A program made the translations under genes and the position numbers. From NCBI GenBank assembly GCA_025354565.1, contig JANXMQ010000030.1, forward strand, positions 1 to 50,532: DNA of 50,532 nucleotides. The letters are read 5' to 3'. The notes under the pieces are model-generated. The model was not told the DNA's origin and did not search any database. It saw only the letters and a program-made list of their open reading frames with translations. This DNA is from Akkermansiaceae bacterium (GTDB taxonomy: Bacteria > Verrucomicrobiota > Verrucomicrobiia > Verrucomicrobiales > Akkermansiaceae). This document shows positions 17,117 to 25,698 of the stretch, in pieces (position 1 is the stretch's first letter; each line of letters opens with the position of its first letter).

Positions 17117-17554
17117 CTACAGCGACCTCACCTTCAGTCCGGCTGCTTTCGCGAGTGCGGCCTGTCTTTTGTCAAAGGTGAAAAATTCGGGTAAACCCAG
17201 CACGACGGCAGCGGCCACGTGCAAAATGTCCATGGATCGAGTGCCCAGATTCTCGCTGTAAGAAGTGCTGAGGCGCTCGGCTTCGGTCATGGTTTCAGTC
17301 AGTCCGGGAGATGTATGCTCCAGGATATTGCCTGCTAGATCCGCCAGTAACAGGTTGAGTGATGCAGTCCTTTGGGCGGTTGTGATTTCTTTGCGAAAAA
17401 CCCGCAGTCGGAGAGCGTTCCTCAGTTCTAACTGATGAAGCCAGGTAAATGCCAGAGGTTCGGATTGCCGATGCATTATGGTTTCCGCTTTTTCAGTCAG
17501 CGTGTCCGCCGAATAAAGGGAGCACAAAAAACCCGTGTCCGCGTAAACTTTCAT
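17117..17554 (-). CDS. PIN-domain ribonuclease toxin (VapC-like)
   Basis: This 145-residue protein has the PIN-domain acidic quartet in place: Asp6 in VYADTGFL, a Glu in HQLELRNAL, an Asp in SMDILHVAAA and the final Asp in FFTFDKRQAALA. VapC toxins cut tRNA or rRNA and are held inactive by a partner antitoxin. The ATG overlaps the antitoxin stop (ATGA), as expected for a coupled pair. It is bracketed by long inverted repeats (16782-17112 and 17838-18010). Confidence 0.88.
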   Translation of the reverse strand: MKVYADTGFLCSLYSADTLTEKAETIMHRQSEPLAFTWLHQLELRNALRLRVFRKEITTAQRTASLNLLLADLAGNILEHTSPGLTETMTEAERLSTSYSENLGTRSMDILHVAAAVVLGLPEFFTFDKRQAALAKAAGLKVRSL

Positions 17555-17793
17555 CGGTCGCCGCGTTGTTCCGAGACGAGTTCCGTGCCGGTGACGGAAA
17601 GAATCTGATCTCCGTAAATCGACTTCAATCTACCCCGGAAGTCAGGTCGCTTGGCGGTTTTCTTCGCCTTGATCGGGGAAATGACAGCCACCGGCACATT
17701 GCGGCGACGGACTTCCACGCTTTCGCCGGACGCGACCAGTGCCAGCACTGTCGTCATGTCATGCTTCAACTCACGGATGGTCGTCGTCTTCAC
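17551..17793 (-). CDS. Antitoxin of the Phd/YefM-like type, partner of the PIN toxin
   Basis: About 80 residues from GTG 17793 (VKTTTIRELKHDMTTVLALV). The segment IRELKHDMTTVLALVASGESVEVRRR fits the Phd/YefM DNA-binding fold, with the C-terminal part binding toxin. The longer ATG frame from 17829 adds residues that run into the right inverted repeat area and do not fit the family. The gene overlaps the toxin start by four bases. Autorepression of the operon by the complex is usual for such antitoxins. Confidence 0.78.
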   Translation of the reverse strand: MKTTTIRELKHDMTTVLALVASGESVEVRRRNVPVAVISPIKAKKTAKRPDFRGRLKSIYGDQILSVTGTELVSEQRGDR

Positions 17794-17837
17794 TTGTGGC
17801 ACAATGAGGTGACACAATGCGCATGTCAAGAGGACTC

Positions 17838-18010
17838 TAATGGACTGCGGAATTCATTCCGCCAGTCCATGCGAGGTCAATGCAGAGCGGTCCACCTCAT
17901 CCCATTGGCACTTCATGGACATGCGAAATAAATTTGCCTATGGGCCAGCCGGTCAGGGCTGCGCCGTTTTATTTAAAGCCCGCTATCGCGGACACTGGAT
18001 TCACGGTCCG
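17838..18010. repeat. Right terminal inverted repeat around the VapBC unit
   Basis: It starts with a small hairpin (TGGACTGCGGAAT pairing with ATTCCGCCAGTCCA at 17841-17869). It continues through the GTCCATG/CATGGAC hairpin (17864-17923) and ends with TTTAAAGCCCGCTATCGCGG (17972 onward). The whole is the reverse complement of the left copy without that copy's insertion. It lies between the antitoxin promoter and the thioredoxin stop. Confidence 0.75.
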
Positions 18011-18022
18011 TCCGATAATCGC

Positions 18023-18604
18023 TCAGCGTTTTTCCAATCCGGGTGGGAGCCAGTTCTTCGGCATCGGCGCGATTTTTGGTCCGCTGTTAGCTGGGGCGGC
18101 TGCGGGTGCGGCGGACGGGGTGATGTCCTTCGCCAGCGCGGCGATACGCTCCGCCAACACGGCCTCGCCGGGGAAGCCGATGAAGCCATCCACCTTGCGG
18201 CCATCTTTGAAAATCCGGACATCCGGGATGCTGCCCACCTGATTGTCCGCAGCGAGCGATTTGGCCTTGTCCACGTTCACCTTGCCAAGCACGACCGCGC
18301 CGGGATGCGCCGCGACAGCCTTCTCCAAAGCCGGTCCCATCATTTTACAAGGTCCGCACCAGTCGGCATGGAAATCGACGATGACGAGCTTGCCGGTTTG
18401 GGCGGTGAAGGCGGCGTAGTTCGCGGCATCGAGATCACTGACCGGAGCGAAGACAGGCGCGGGACTGCCGGTGGCAATGGCGGCGGTCGCAGCTTGCTTG
18501 TCTCCGACGCTGGTCTTGAGTTTAGCTGTTAGGGTTTGGACACGGTCACAACCGACCAGTAGGACGGCAGCCAGCAAGGCGAAAGCACGGAAGTTTTGAA
18601 ACAT
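18023..18604 (-). CDS. Thioredoxin-like lipoprotein
   Basis: ATG 18604 gives 193 residues with a lipobox (LLVGC) at the N-terminus, so the protein is probably anchored to a membrane in the periplasm. A linker of about 35 residues precedes a full thioredoxin domain with HADWCGPCKMM, VNVDKAKSLAADN and the cis-Pro region SIPDVRIFKDG. A Pro/Ala-rich tail follows. It should exchange disulfides outside the cytoplasm, perhaps for cytochrome or sulfatase maturation. It diverges from the DUF6797 protein, a cytochrome-containing protein that could use it. Confidence 0.87.
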   Translation of the reverse strand: MFQNFRAFALLAAVLLVGCDRVQTLTAKLKTSVGDKQAATAAIATGSPAPVFAPVSDLDAANYAAFTAQTGKLVIVDFHADWCGPCKMMGPALEKAVAAHPGAVVLGKVNVDKAKSLAADNQVGSIPDVRIFKDGRKVDGFIGFPGEAVLAERIAALAKDITPSAAPAAAPANSGPKIAPMPKNWLPPGLEKR

Positions 18605-18789
18605 GACTGATACTGCCAAAAACCAAAGATATTGACAATCAGGATAAATTTAGGGACTGAATCGAGAAGCGGCGTGTGCCAAGATTTTTAAATTTTGCGT
18701 ATCCAGAAAAAGCGCAGAGCCGCCAATCCAGCCTCGTATTTAGGCGTTCCCGCATTAAGAATCCTGCAACTTCAGCCCGCCATCCTCCC

Positions 18790-21700
18790 TTGAAATCATT
18801 ATACCTATCACCGCTCCTGTTCTTCATTCTGCCGCTTCAGGCCGCGCCACCCAAGGATGCGACACCGTTGACAATGTTGAACGGTGCCGCCAAGTGGCGA
18901 GGGGATGAGGCCATCATGACCGCAGACAAGCGTGACTGGGTCGTGGCGGGCGACCTAACAAATTCCCGACTGCATCTCGAATTTCAGCGACCGGATCCAG
19001 CGGCGCACGCGAGCATCGCGTTCGGTACCGGACTGAGCGTGCCGCTTGATGGCCCGGCGGGAGAGTGGCAGACACTGGAACTCGCGAACGAGCAACTTGC
19101 CACTAAACCGGGATTGGTCCGGGCGTGGCAGGGAGGCAAGGAAATCCTGCATAAGGAGATGCCGTCACAAGCCGTGAAATCGCCAATGACGCGATTTGTT
19201 TCCACCGTGGAACAGGCGCGAAGGGAACTGCGGCTCGATGCGGATTTCACCCTCCTCTCCCGCTTTCGCACAGCGGCAGGCGGGACACTGGCCGCGATGT
19301 GCGCATCCCAAGAGAAGTGGGCTCCGGGCGCGAAAGCACTCTTCATCCGCGATGGTCAAATCGTCTTCGACATCGGCTGGCTGGGCGAGCTCTCCGATGG
19401 GCCAAAGGTGAATGACGGCCAGTGGCATAGCGCCGCAGTCGTTTCGCACGGCGGCACGGCGACCCTCTTCCTCGATGGCAAGGCGCTGTCCTCAAAAGCG
19501 AATTTCACGCGACCCGATGCACCTTCGCACGTCTTCAAAATCGGCACGGCAGCACCGGATTTCGGCGGCGATTTTTCCGGCGACATTTCCTCTCTACGTG
19601 TCTATCGGCGCGCGCTCGATGCGGCGGAAATCACACTGCTTTCCGGCGCGGAGGCAGGTAAGGCCAACACCCCGGACTTCGAATGGAAACCGGAAACTAA
19701 CACCCCACCGGAATCGCCCGCCATGCGCATCAATGCCAGCCCCGGCATGCGCTTTCGCAACGCGTGGACCCAGCCGCTAGACAGTACAAATCACGCGGCG
19801 CTCATCGGTGCTTGGGACGACGCAAGTCTTGCACGCGGCAAGGAAATTTACACCCAGCTCTGCGTCATCTGCCACGGCACGGTCGAGACCCCCGGCTCCC
19901 TGCCAACCGCGCTGCGATTCGCGGAAGGCGTGTTCAAAAACGGCAGCGATCCGCTTTCGATGTTCGGGACCATCACCAAAGGCTACGGCCAAATGGTTGC
20001 ACAGCCGCAATACACCGCCCGCCAGAAATACGATGTGATCCATTACATCCGGGAAACTTTCATGAAGAAAAATACCTCGCAATACACCGTGGTGGATCCT
20101 GCTTATCTTGCGGGGTTGCCGCTTGGTATGGCGACGGTGGAGGAAGAAAAGGTGAAAAAAAATCAGCCGAAATACCTGCAAATGGATTTCGGCCCCACCC
20201 TGCTTTGGACCATGCAAGTCGCCCCCGGAAACATTGCTTACAAAGGCATCGCCGTCCGACTCGACGAGGGTCCCGGCGGCGTCTCGAAAGGCAAGTCCTG
20301 GATGCTTTACGATCACGATACCCTGCGCGTCGCCGCTGGCTGGTCCGGCGATAAGTTCGTGGATTGGAAAGGCATCGCCTTCGACGCCTCGCATAATTCC
20401 CACACCAGCATCGTCGGTGACACGGCCTTTGCCAATCCTGTCGGTCCCGGCTGGGCGAATCCCGAGACTGGCTCATGGGAAGACCCGCGCCTCCTCGGTC
20501 GTGATGGCAAACCCTACGGTCCATTGCCTCGTGAGTGGGCGCACTATCGCGGACTCTATCAAAACGGCTCGCGCGCGGTCGTGAGTTATACGGTCGGCGA
20601 AACCGAAGTGCTGGATTCCCCCGGCGTGCTCTATTCCCGCAACACCCCAGTTTTTGTCAGAACCTTAAATCTCAGCCCCATCGCGAAGCCACTCACCCTC
20701 CGCGTCGCGCCCGACGAGCCGGGCCTCGGCGTTGTACTGCGGGGCGAGGGTGCCAGCCTGCACCGCGAAGGCGGCTTCGTCCTGCTTCAAATCCCCGCCC
20801 AAGCAGCCCCCCGCCAACTCCGCCTCTATCTCGCTCATCTTGATGATGTGGCCATGCTCGCCTTGCAAAATTCCGATCAAACACCGCTCGACCTCGCCCC
20901 TCTCACGCACGGCGGACCTCCCCATTGGCCTGGCGACATCGTCACCCACGTCGTGCCCGGCGAAACCAAGGGTGCCTTCGTCGTCGATACCCTCAGCCTG
21001 CCCGATCAAAATCCATGGAGCTCATGGATGCGCGTCACGGGCTTCGATTTCTACCCCGGCGGAAAGAGCGCTGCCGTCTCCACTTGGAATGGCGATGTCT
21101 GGCGCGTCGATGGCGTGGACGGCGGTGGCGATCTCCACTGGCACCGCATCGCCAGCGGCCTCTTCCAACCGCTCGGCGTGAAGTTCCGCAATGGCGAAAT
21201 CTTCGTTTGCTGCCGGGACCAGATCGTCCGCCTGCGTGATCTCAATGGCGACGTCGAAACCGACTTCATCGAAAATTTCAACAACGACCACCAAGTGACC
21301 GAGCACTTCCACGAGTTCGCCATGGGCCTCCAAACCGACGATGCCGGCAATTTCTACTACGCCAAATCCGCCCGCCACGCCCTGCCCGCCCTCGTCCCCC
21401 ATCACGGCACGCTCCTCCGCGTGAGTGCCGACGGCTCGCACACCGACATCCTCGCGACCGGCTTCCGTGCGGCGAATGGCGTTTGCCTCAACCCCGACGG
21501 CACCTTCTTCGTCACCGACCAAGAAGGCCACTGGACACCCAAGAACCGCATCAATCACGTCGTCCCAGACGGTGGATTCTACGGCAACATCTTCGGCTAC
21601 ACCAACGTGACCGACACCTCGGACTCCGCCATGCGCCAACCGATGGTCTGGATCACCAATGCCAAGGACCGCTCCCCTTCCGAACTCGTCTGGGTGCCGA

Positions 21701-22305
21701 AAACCGCGTGGGGCCCCCTCGGCGGTTCACTCCTCAATCTCAGCTACGGCTACGGACGCATCTACGTCGTCCCCTTTGAAACCGTCGGCGGCCAGATGCA
21801 AGGCGGCGTCTGCGAACTACCCATCGCCGATTTTCCCACCGGCGTCATGCGCGGCCGCTTCCATCCCGATGGCGCGCTCTACGCCTGCGGCATGGTCGGT
21901 TGGGCATCCAATTGTCGCCAAGATGGCGGCTTCTACCGCCTGCGCTACACCGGCAAACCCGCTCACCTCCCCCTCGGCATCACCGCCAGAGCTGGCGCGG
22001 TCTCCCTCGCTTTCAGTGATCCTCTGGACGCCGCCACCACCGCCGCCGACTTCACCGTGAAAGCCTGGAACCTCAATCGCACCGCGGACTACGGCTCCAA
22101 ACACATCGGCGAACATCCTCTCACCGTGAAATCCGCCACTCTCAGCGCGGACCGGCTCACCGTCACCCTCGCCCTGCCCGATCTCGCGCCGACGCAGTGC
22201 ATGGAAATCGCCTGGAAACTGCGCGATGCCGCTGGTGTCGAATTTTCGGGAAACATCCACAACACGATCCATACGCTGGATGGATCACCGACTGCTGCGC
22301 AATGA
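18790..22305 (+). CDS. Giant secreted LamG + cytochrome c + DUF6797-like protein
   Basis: The frame runs from 18676, but TTG 18790 begins a convincing signal peptide (LKSLYLSPLLFFILPLQAA), leaving 1171 residues. Order of parts: a beta-sandwich/LamG domain to about residue 300 (FLDGKAL, ISSLRVYRRALDAAE), a single heme motif CVICH at 358-362 in a class I cytochrome c domain, then a long region typical of DUF6797/PVC cytochrome proteins (TGFDFYPGGKSAAVSTWNGD, FVTDQEGHWTPKN). The latter resembles a beta-propeller of glucose/sorbosone dehydrogenase type. It may be a secreted redox enzyme that passes electrons from a sugar to its own heme. The function is inference. Confidence 0.75.
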   Translation: MKSLYLSPLLFFILPLQAAPPKDATPLTMLNGAAKWRGDEAIMTADKRDWVVAGDLTNSRLHLEFQRPDPAAHASIAFGTGLSVPLDGPAGEWQTLELANEQLATKPGLVRAWQGGKEILHKEMPSQAVKSPMTRFVSTVEQARRELRLDADFTLLSRFRTAAGGTLAAMCASQEKWAPGAKALFIRDGQIVFDIGWLGELSDGPKVNDGQWHSAAVVSHGGTATLFLDGKALSSKANFTRPDAPSHVFKIGTAAPDFGGDFSGDISSLRVYRRALDAAEITLLSGAEAGKANTPDFEWKPETNTPPESPAMRINASPGMRFRNAWTQPLDSTNHAALIGAWDDASLARGKEIYTQLCVICHGTVETPGSLPTALRFAEGVFKNGSDPLSMFGTITKGYGQMVAQPQYTARQKYDVIHYIRETFMKKNTSQYTVVDPAYLAGLPLGMATVEEEKVKKNQPKYLQMDFGPTLLWTMQVAPGNIAYKGIAVRLDEGPGGVSKGKSWMLYDHDTLRVAAGWSGDKFVDWKGIAFDASHNSHTSIVGDTAFANPVGPGWANPETGSWEDPRLLGRDGKPYGPLPREWAHYRGLYQNGSRAVVSYTVGETEVLDSPGVLYSRNTPVFVRTLNLSPIAKPLTLRVAPDEPGLGVVLRGEGASLHREGGFVLLQIPAQAAPRQLRLYLAHLDDVAMLALQNSDQTPLDLAPLTHGGPPHWPGDIVTHVVPGETKGAFVVDTLSLPDQNPWSSWMRVTGFDFYPGGKSAAVSTWNGDVWRVDGVDGGGDLHWHRIASGLFQPLGVKFRNGEIFVCCRDQIVRLRDLNGDVETDFIENFNNDHQVTEHFHEFAMGLQTDDAGNFYYAKSARHALPALVPHHGTLLRVSADGSHTDILATGFRAANGVCLNPDGTFFVTDQEGHWTPKNRINHVVPDGGFYGNIFGYTNVTDTSDSAMRQPMVWITNAKDRSPSELVWVPKTAWGPLGGSLLNLSYGYGRIYVVPFETVGGQMQGGVCELPIADFPTGVMRGRFHPDGALYACGMVGWASNCRQDGGFYRLRYTGKPAHLPLGITARAGAVSLAFSDPLDAATTAADFTVKAWNLNRTADYGSKHIGEHPLTVKSATLSADRLTVTLALPDLAPTQCMEIAWKLRDAAGVEFSGNIHNTIHTLDGSPTAAQ

Positions 22306-22366
22306 TCCTTTGTTAGCAAAATGAACTGCTAGAAATTCCCTCAAGACCATTGCCGAGCTAAATGAC

Positions 22367-24424
22367 TTACTTGAACAAGATCGGGATGATCAGAATGGCG
22401 AGGATGTTCACCACCTTGATCATTGGATTCACGGCAGGACCGGCCGTATCCTTGTAGGGATCGCCCACGGTGTCGCCGGTGATTGAAGCCATGTGGGAGT
22501 CGCTGCCTTTGCCACCGTGATGGCCGTTTTCGATGTGCTTTTTCGCATTGTCCCACGCTCCACCCGCGGAGGTCATGACGAGGCCGACGAAGAGTCCAGT
22601 GACGATTGTCCCGACCAGCATCCCGCCGAGCGCTTCTTTTCCAAGCCCCGGGATGGCGGCGACGGCGACGACGAAGATGAGCGGCAAGAGCGCGGGGAGA
22701 ATCATCTGTTGCAGCGCGGCCTTGGTGACGATATCCACGCACTGGTGGTAGTCGGGCTTGTCCTTTCCTGTGAGAATGCCCGGCTTCAGTTTGAGCTGGC
22801 GGCGCACTTCGTTTACGACCGCACCCGCAGTCGTGCTAACAGCATCCATCGCATAGGCGGTGAACAGAAATGGCAACATGCCGCCGATGAAGAGGCCGAT
22901 CATGATTTTTGGATCGGTTAGTTCGAAGTGGAAGATTTGGCCGGGCAAATGGGCCTTCAATTCCTCGACATACGAACCGAAGAGGACCATGGCGGCGAGC
23001 CCGGCGGAGGCGATGGCGTAGCCCTTGGTGACGGCTTTCATGGTATTTCCCACGGCGTCAAGCTCGTCGGTCACCTGGCGCACGTCATCCGTCAGTCCGC
23101 TCATCACGGCGATGCCACCCGCGTTGTCGGTGATGGGGCCGAAGGCATCCAGCGAGATGATGATGCCGGAAAGGCTGAGCATGGAAACGACGGCGACCGC
23201 GATGCCGTAAAGACCGGCCCATTCGTGACAGCCCCAGATGGCCGCGCAGATGAAAAGCACCGGCAGGGCGGTAGCATGGTGGCCCACGGAAATGCCGGCG
23301 ATGACGTTGGTACCGTGACCGGTCTCGGAGGCGTGGGCGATGCGGCGCACAGGACCGTAGCTCGTGGAGGTGTAATAATTCGTGATCCAAACGGTCGCGA
23401 AGGTTAACACGATGCCCGCTAGGACACAGCCGTAAAGGGCGGTGAAGTCGGCAGTTTTTCCGCCGAAATCAACGGGCGTCGGGAACATCGCATGGGTCAC
23501 GGGTAACATTAGCACCGCAGTCACCAGACCACTAATCGCCACCCCACCGAGGAGCGCCATGGTAGCACTCTGTTTCACAAGATTTACATACAGCACACCG
23601 AGCACCGCGCCGATGATCGAAACACCGCAGATAACGAAGGGGAAGACGAGCGAGGCCATCCCGCCGTGCGTCAGATGGCCGACGAGCACGCCGCCAATGA
23701 GGGAAACCGCGTAGGTTTCAAAGACGTCCGCAGCCATACCGGCACAGTCGCCGACGTTATCACCCACATTATCCGCGACGGTGGCCGGATTGCGCGGGTC
23801 ATCTTCCTGGAGTCGCTGTTCGACCTTGCCGACAAGATCGGCTCCGACGTCGGCGGCCTTCGTGTAGATGCCACCGCCCAAGCGGGCGAACACGCTGACG
23901 AGTGATGCGCCGAGCGCGAGGCCGATCAATGAGTCGATCGCCATCTTTTCACTGCCGGTCATTTTCAACACCCCGAGGTAAAAGCAGCCGACCGAGAGCA
24001 GCCCGAGTCCCACCACCAGCAGGCCGGTCACTGCGCCGCCATTGAAAGCGATCTTCAATGCCGGATGCGTTCCGAGTGCCGCCGCCTGGGCAGTCCTCAC
24101 ATTCGCCCGTACCGCGACCAACATGCCGATAAAACCCGCGATCAACGAGCAAACCGCGCCCACCACGAAGCCGCCGGCGGTCGTCCAGTCACGCAGAAAT
24201 CCGACTACCACGAACAACACTGCCGCAATACTCCCGACCGCGATCAATTGGCGGCTGAGATATGCCTTCGCACCAGCTTGGATCGCGGCTGCAATTTCCC
24301 GCATCGCAGGATTTCCAGCATCCGCCGAGAGGACCGAGCGGATCAATAACAGGGCGGTGACGAGACCGACGGCGCCGAGGCCGAGCGACACAGGAATCCC
24401 TTGATGGATAAGCAGTTCTTGCAT
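22367..24424 (-). CDS. hppA: K+-independent membrane-bound proton-translocating pyrophosphatase
   Basis: This 685-residue protein has about 16 membrane segments. The pyrophosphate site is present in [12 protein letters not shown] and in the duplicated acidic [19 protein letters not shown]. The segment [18 protein letters not shown] carries Lys in the position that marks the K+-independent proton-pumping class. It couples PPi hydrolysis to proton export across the membrane. It is divergent from rsgA, with 128 bp between starts, and converges with the DUF6797 protein gene. Confidence 0.95.
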   Translation of the reverse strand: MQELLIHQGIPVSLGLGAVGLVTALLLIRSVLSADAGNPAMREIAAAIQAGAKAYLSRQLIAVGSIAAVLFVVVGFLRDWTTAGGFVVGAVCSLIAGFIGMLVAVRANVRTAQAAALGTHPALKIAFNGGAVTGLLVVGLGLLSVGCFYLGVLKMTGSEKMAIDSLIGLALGASLVSVFARLGGGIYTKAADVGADLVGKVEQRLQEDDPRNPATVADNVGDNVGDCAGMAADVFETYAVSLIGGVLVGHLTHGGMASLVFPFVICGVSIIGAVLGVLYVNLVKQSATMALLGGVAISGLVTAVLMLPVTHAMFPTPVDFGGKTADFTALYGCVLAGIVLTFATVWITNYYTSTSYGPVRRIAHASETGHGTNVIAGISVGHHATALPVLFICAAIWGCHEWAGLYGIAVAVVSMLSLSGIIISLDAFGPITDNAGGIAVMSGLTDDVRQVTDELDAVGNTMKAVTKGYAIASAGLAAMVLFGSYVEELKAHLPGQIFHFELTDPKIMIGLFIGGMLPFLFTAYAMDAVSTTAGAVVNEVRRQLKLKPGILTGKDKPDYHQCVDIVTKAALQQMILPALLPLIFVVAVAAIPGLGKEALGGMLVGTIVTGLFVGLVMTSAGGAWDNAKKHIENGHHGGKGSDSHMASITGDTVGDPYKDTAGPAVNPMIKVVNILAILIIPILFK

Positions 24425-24552
24425 GTGAATGGGTTAGTGAGATTTTGTTACTGGCTAAATTGGAGAAACGCCAAGTTCTGACAAGAGCAAACCGCGCGGC
24501 GCCGCAATACGGGAATCGACAGCCGCCCGGCTTGCGCTAGATTTCCTGTCGG

Positions 24553-25653
24553 ATGACTTTGCGGGAATTGGGATGGAATGCCGACTTGGAAACTGCCTTC
24601 GCGGCCTATCGCGGCAGGGGCTGGGTGCCCGCACGGCTGATCCGTGAGACGGTGATCAACTACGGTGCCTTCCTCCACGATGGCGAGGAAATCGACGTCA
24701 TCCTCTGCGGCCGCGTCTGGCATGAGGCCACCTGTGATGCGGATTTGCCCGCAGTCGGCGACTGGGTGGCGGTCGAACTGGGCAATGAAAACCAGCCCCA
24801 CGTGATCCGCGCCAGGCTCCCGAGGCGGACTTGTTTTTCCCGGAAAATGCCGGGAAACAGCAGCCAGGCGCAGGTCATCGGTGCCAATATCGATCTCGTC
24901 GCCGTCGTCACTGATGCAGGGCCGGATCTCAACATCCGCCGGATGGAGCGTTATTTCATGCTCATCGGTCGGAGCGGGGCGAAGGCGGTGGTGTTAGTGA
25001 ACAAGTCCGACCTCTTTCCGATCGAACAAAGTCAGGCCGCCGCTGCGGAAATCGCGGCGCTGTGGACCGGTGCCAGTGTCCACGTCACCAGCGCAGTCAG
25101 CGGCCAAGGCCTCAAGGTGCTCAAAAAGTATATTAAAAAAGGAATTACGATGTGCATCGTAGGTTCCAGTGGAGTGGGGAAATCCACCCTCGTCAATCAG
25201 CTCTACGGTGAGGACTGGCAGTGGACCAGCGAGGTGAACGACGTGACCGGAAAAGGCCGCCACACCACGACTTCCCGTGAGTTGGTGCCACTGCGCAACG
25301 GCGGCATGCTCATCGACAATCCCGGGATGCGCGAGATCCAGATGTGGACGGACGAGGCGATGCTGCGTGATAGCTTCGCCGATGTGGAAGCCCTAACCGC
25401 CGAGTGCAAGTTCTCCGATTGCAGCCACCGCAGGGACGCGAAATGTGCGATCCGCGCCGCCGTGGCGGCCGGACAGTTAGATTCGGCGCGGTATGAAAAT
25501 TTCCTCAACCTCGAAACCGAAATCGCCGCGCTCAAAAAACGCTCGGAGAAACGCCAGATGGCCGTCGAGCGCTGGGCCAAACGCAACAGCGTGAAGGCCC
25601 GTAATCTCAACGACCGCATTCAACTCGAAAAAGACGCCCGGGGCGATGTCTGA
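24553..25653 (+). CDS. rsgA: Ribosome small-subunit-dependent GTPase A
   Basis: This 366-residue protein has the circularly permuted GTPase order: NKSD first (VLVNKSDLFP), then the P-loop GSSGVGKSTLVNQL, then DNPGMREI. An OB-fold N-terminus (VGDWVAVE) and a C-terminal zinc site (CKFSDCSH with a later Cys in KCAIRAAV) complete the family pattern. It helps the late assembly of the 30S subunit. It reads divergently from hppA. No unusual features were seen. Confidence 0.95.
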   Translation: MTLRELGWNADLETAFAAYRGRGWVPARLIRETVINYGAFLHDGEEIDVILCGRVWHEATCDADLPAVGDWVAVELGNENQPHVIRARLPRRTCFSRKMPGNSSQAQVIGANIDLVAVVTDAGPDLNIRRMERYFMLIGRSGAKAVVLVNKSDLFPIEQSQAAAAEIAALWTGASVHVTSAVSGQGLKVLKKYIKKGITMCIVGSSGVGKSTLVNQLYGEDWQWTSEVNDVTGKGRHTTTSRELVPLRNGGMLIDNPGMREIQMWTDEAMLRDSFADVEALTAECKFSDCSHRRDAKCAIRAAVAAGQLDSARYENFLNLETEIAALKKRSEKRQMAVERWAKRNSVKARNLNDRIQLEKDARGDV

Positions 25654-25698
25654 ATCCCGAACAAGCTGCATCTAACTCCCGTGTGTTACCTAAGTCCC

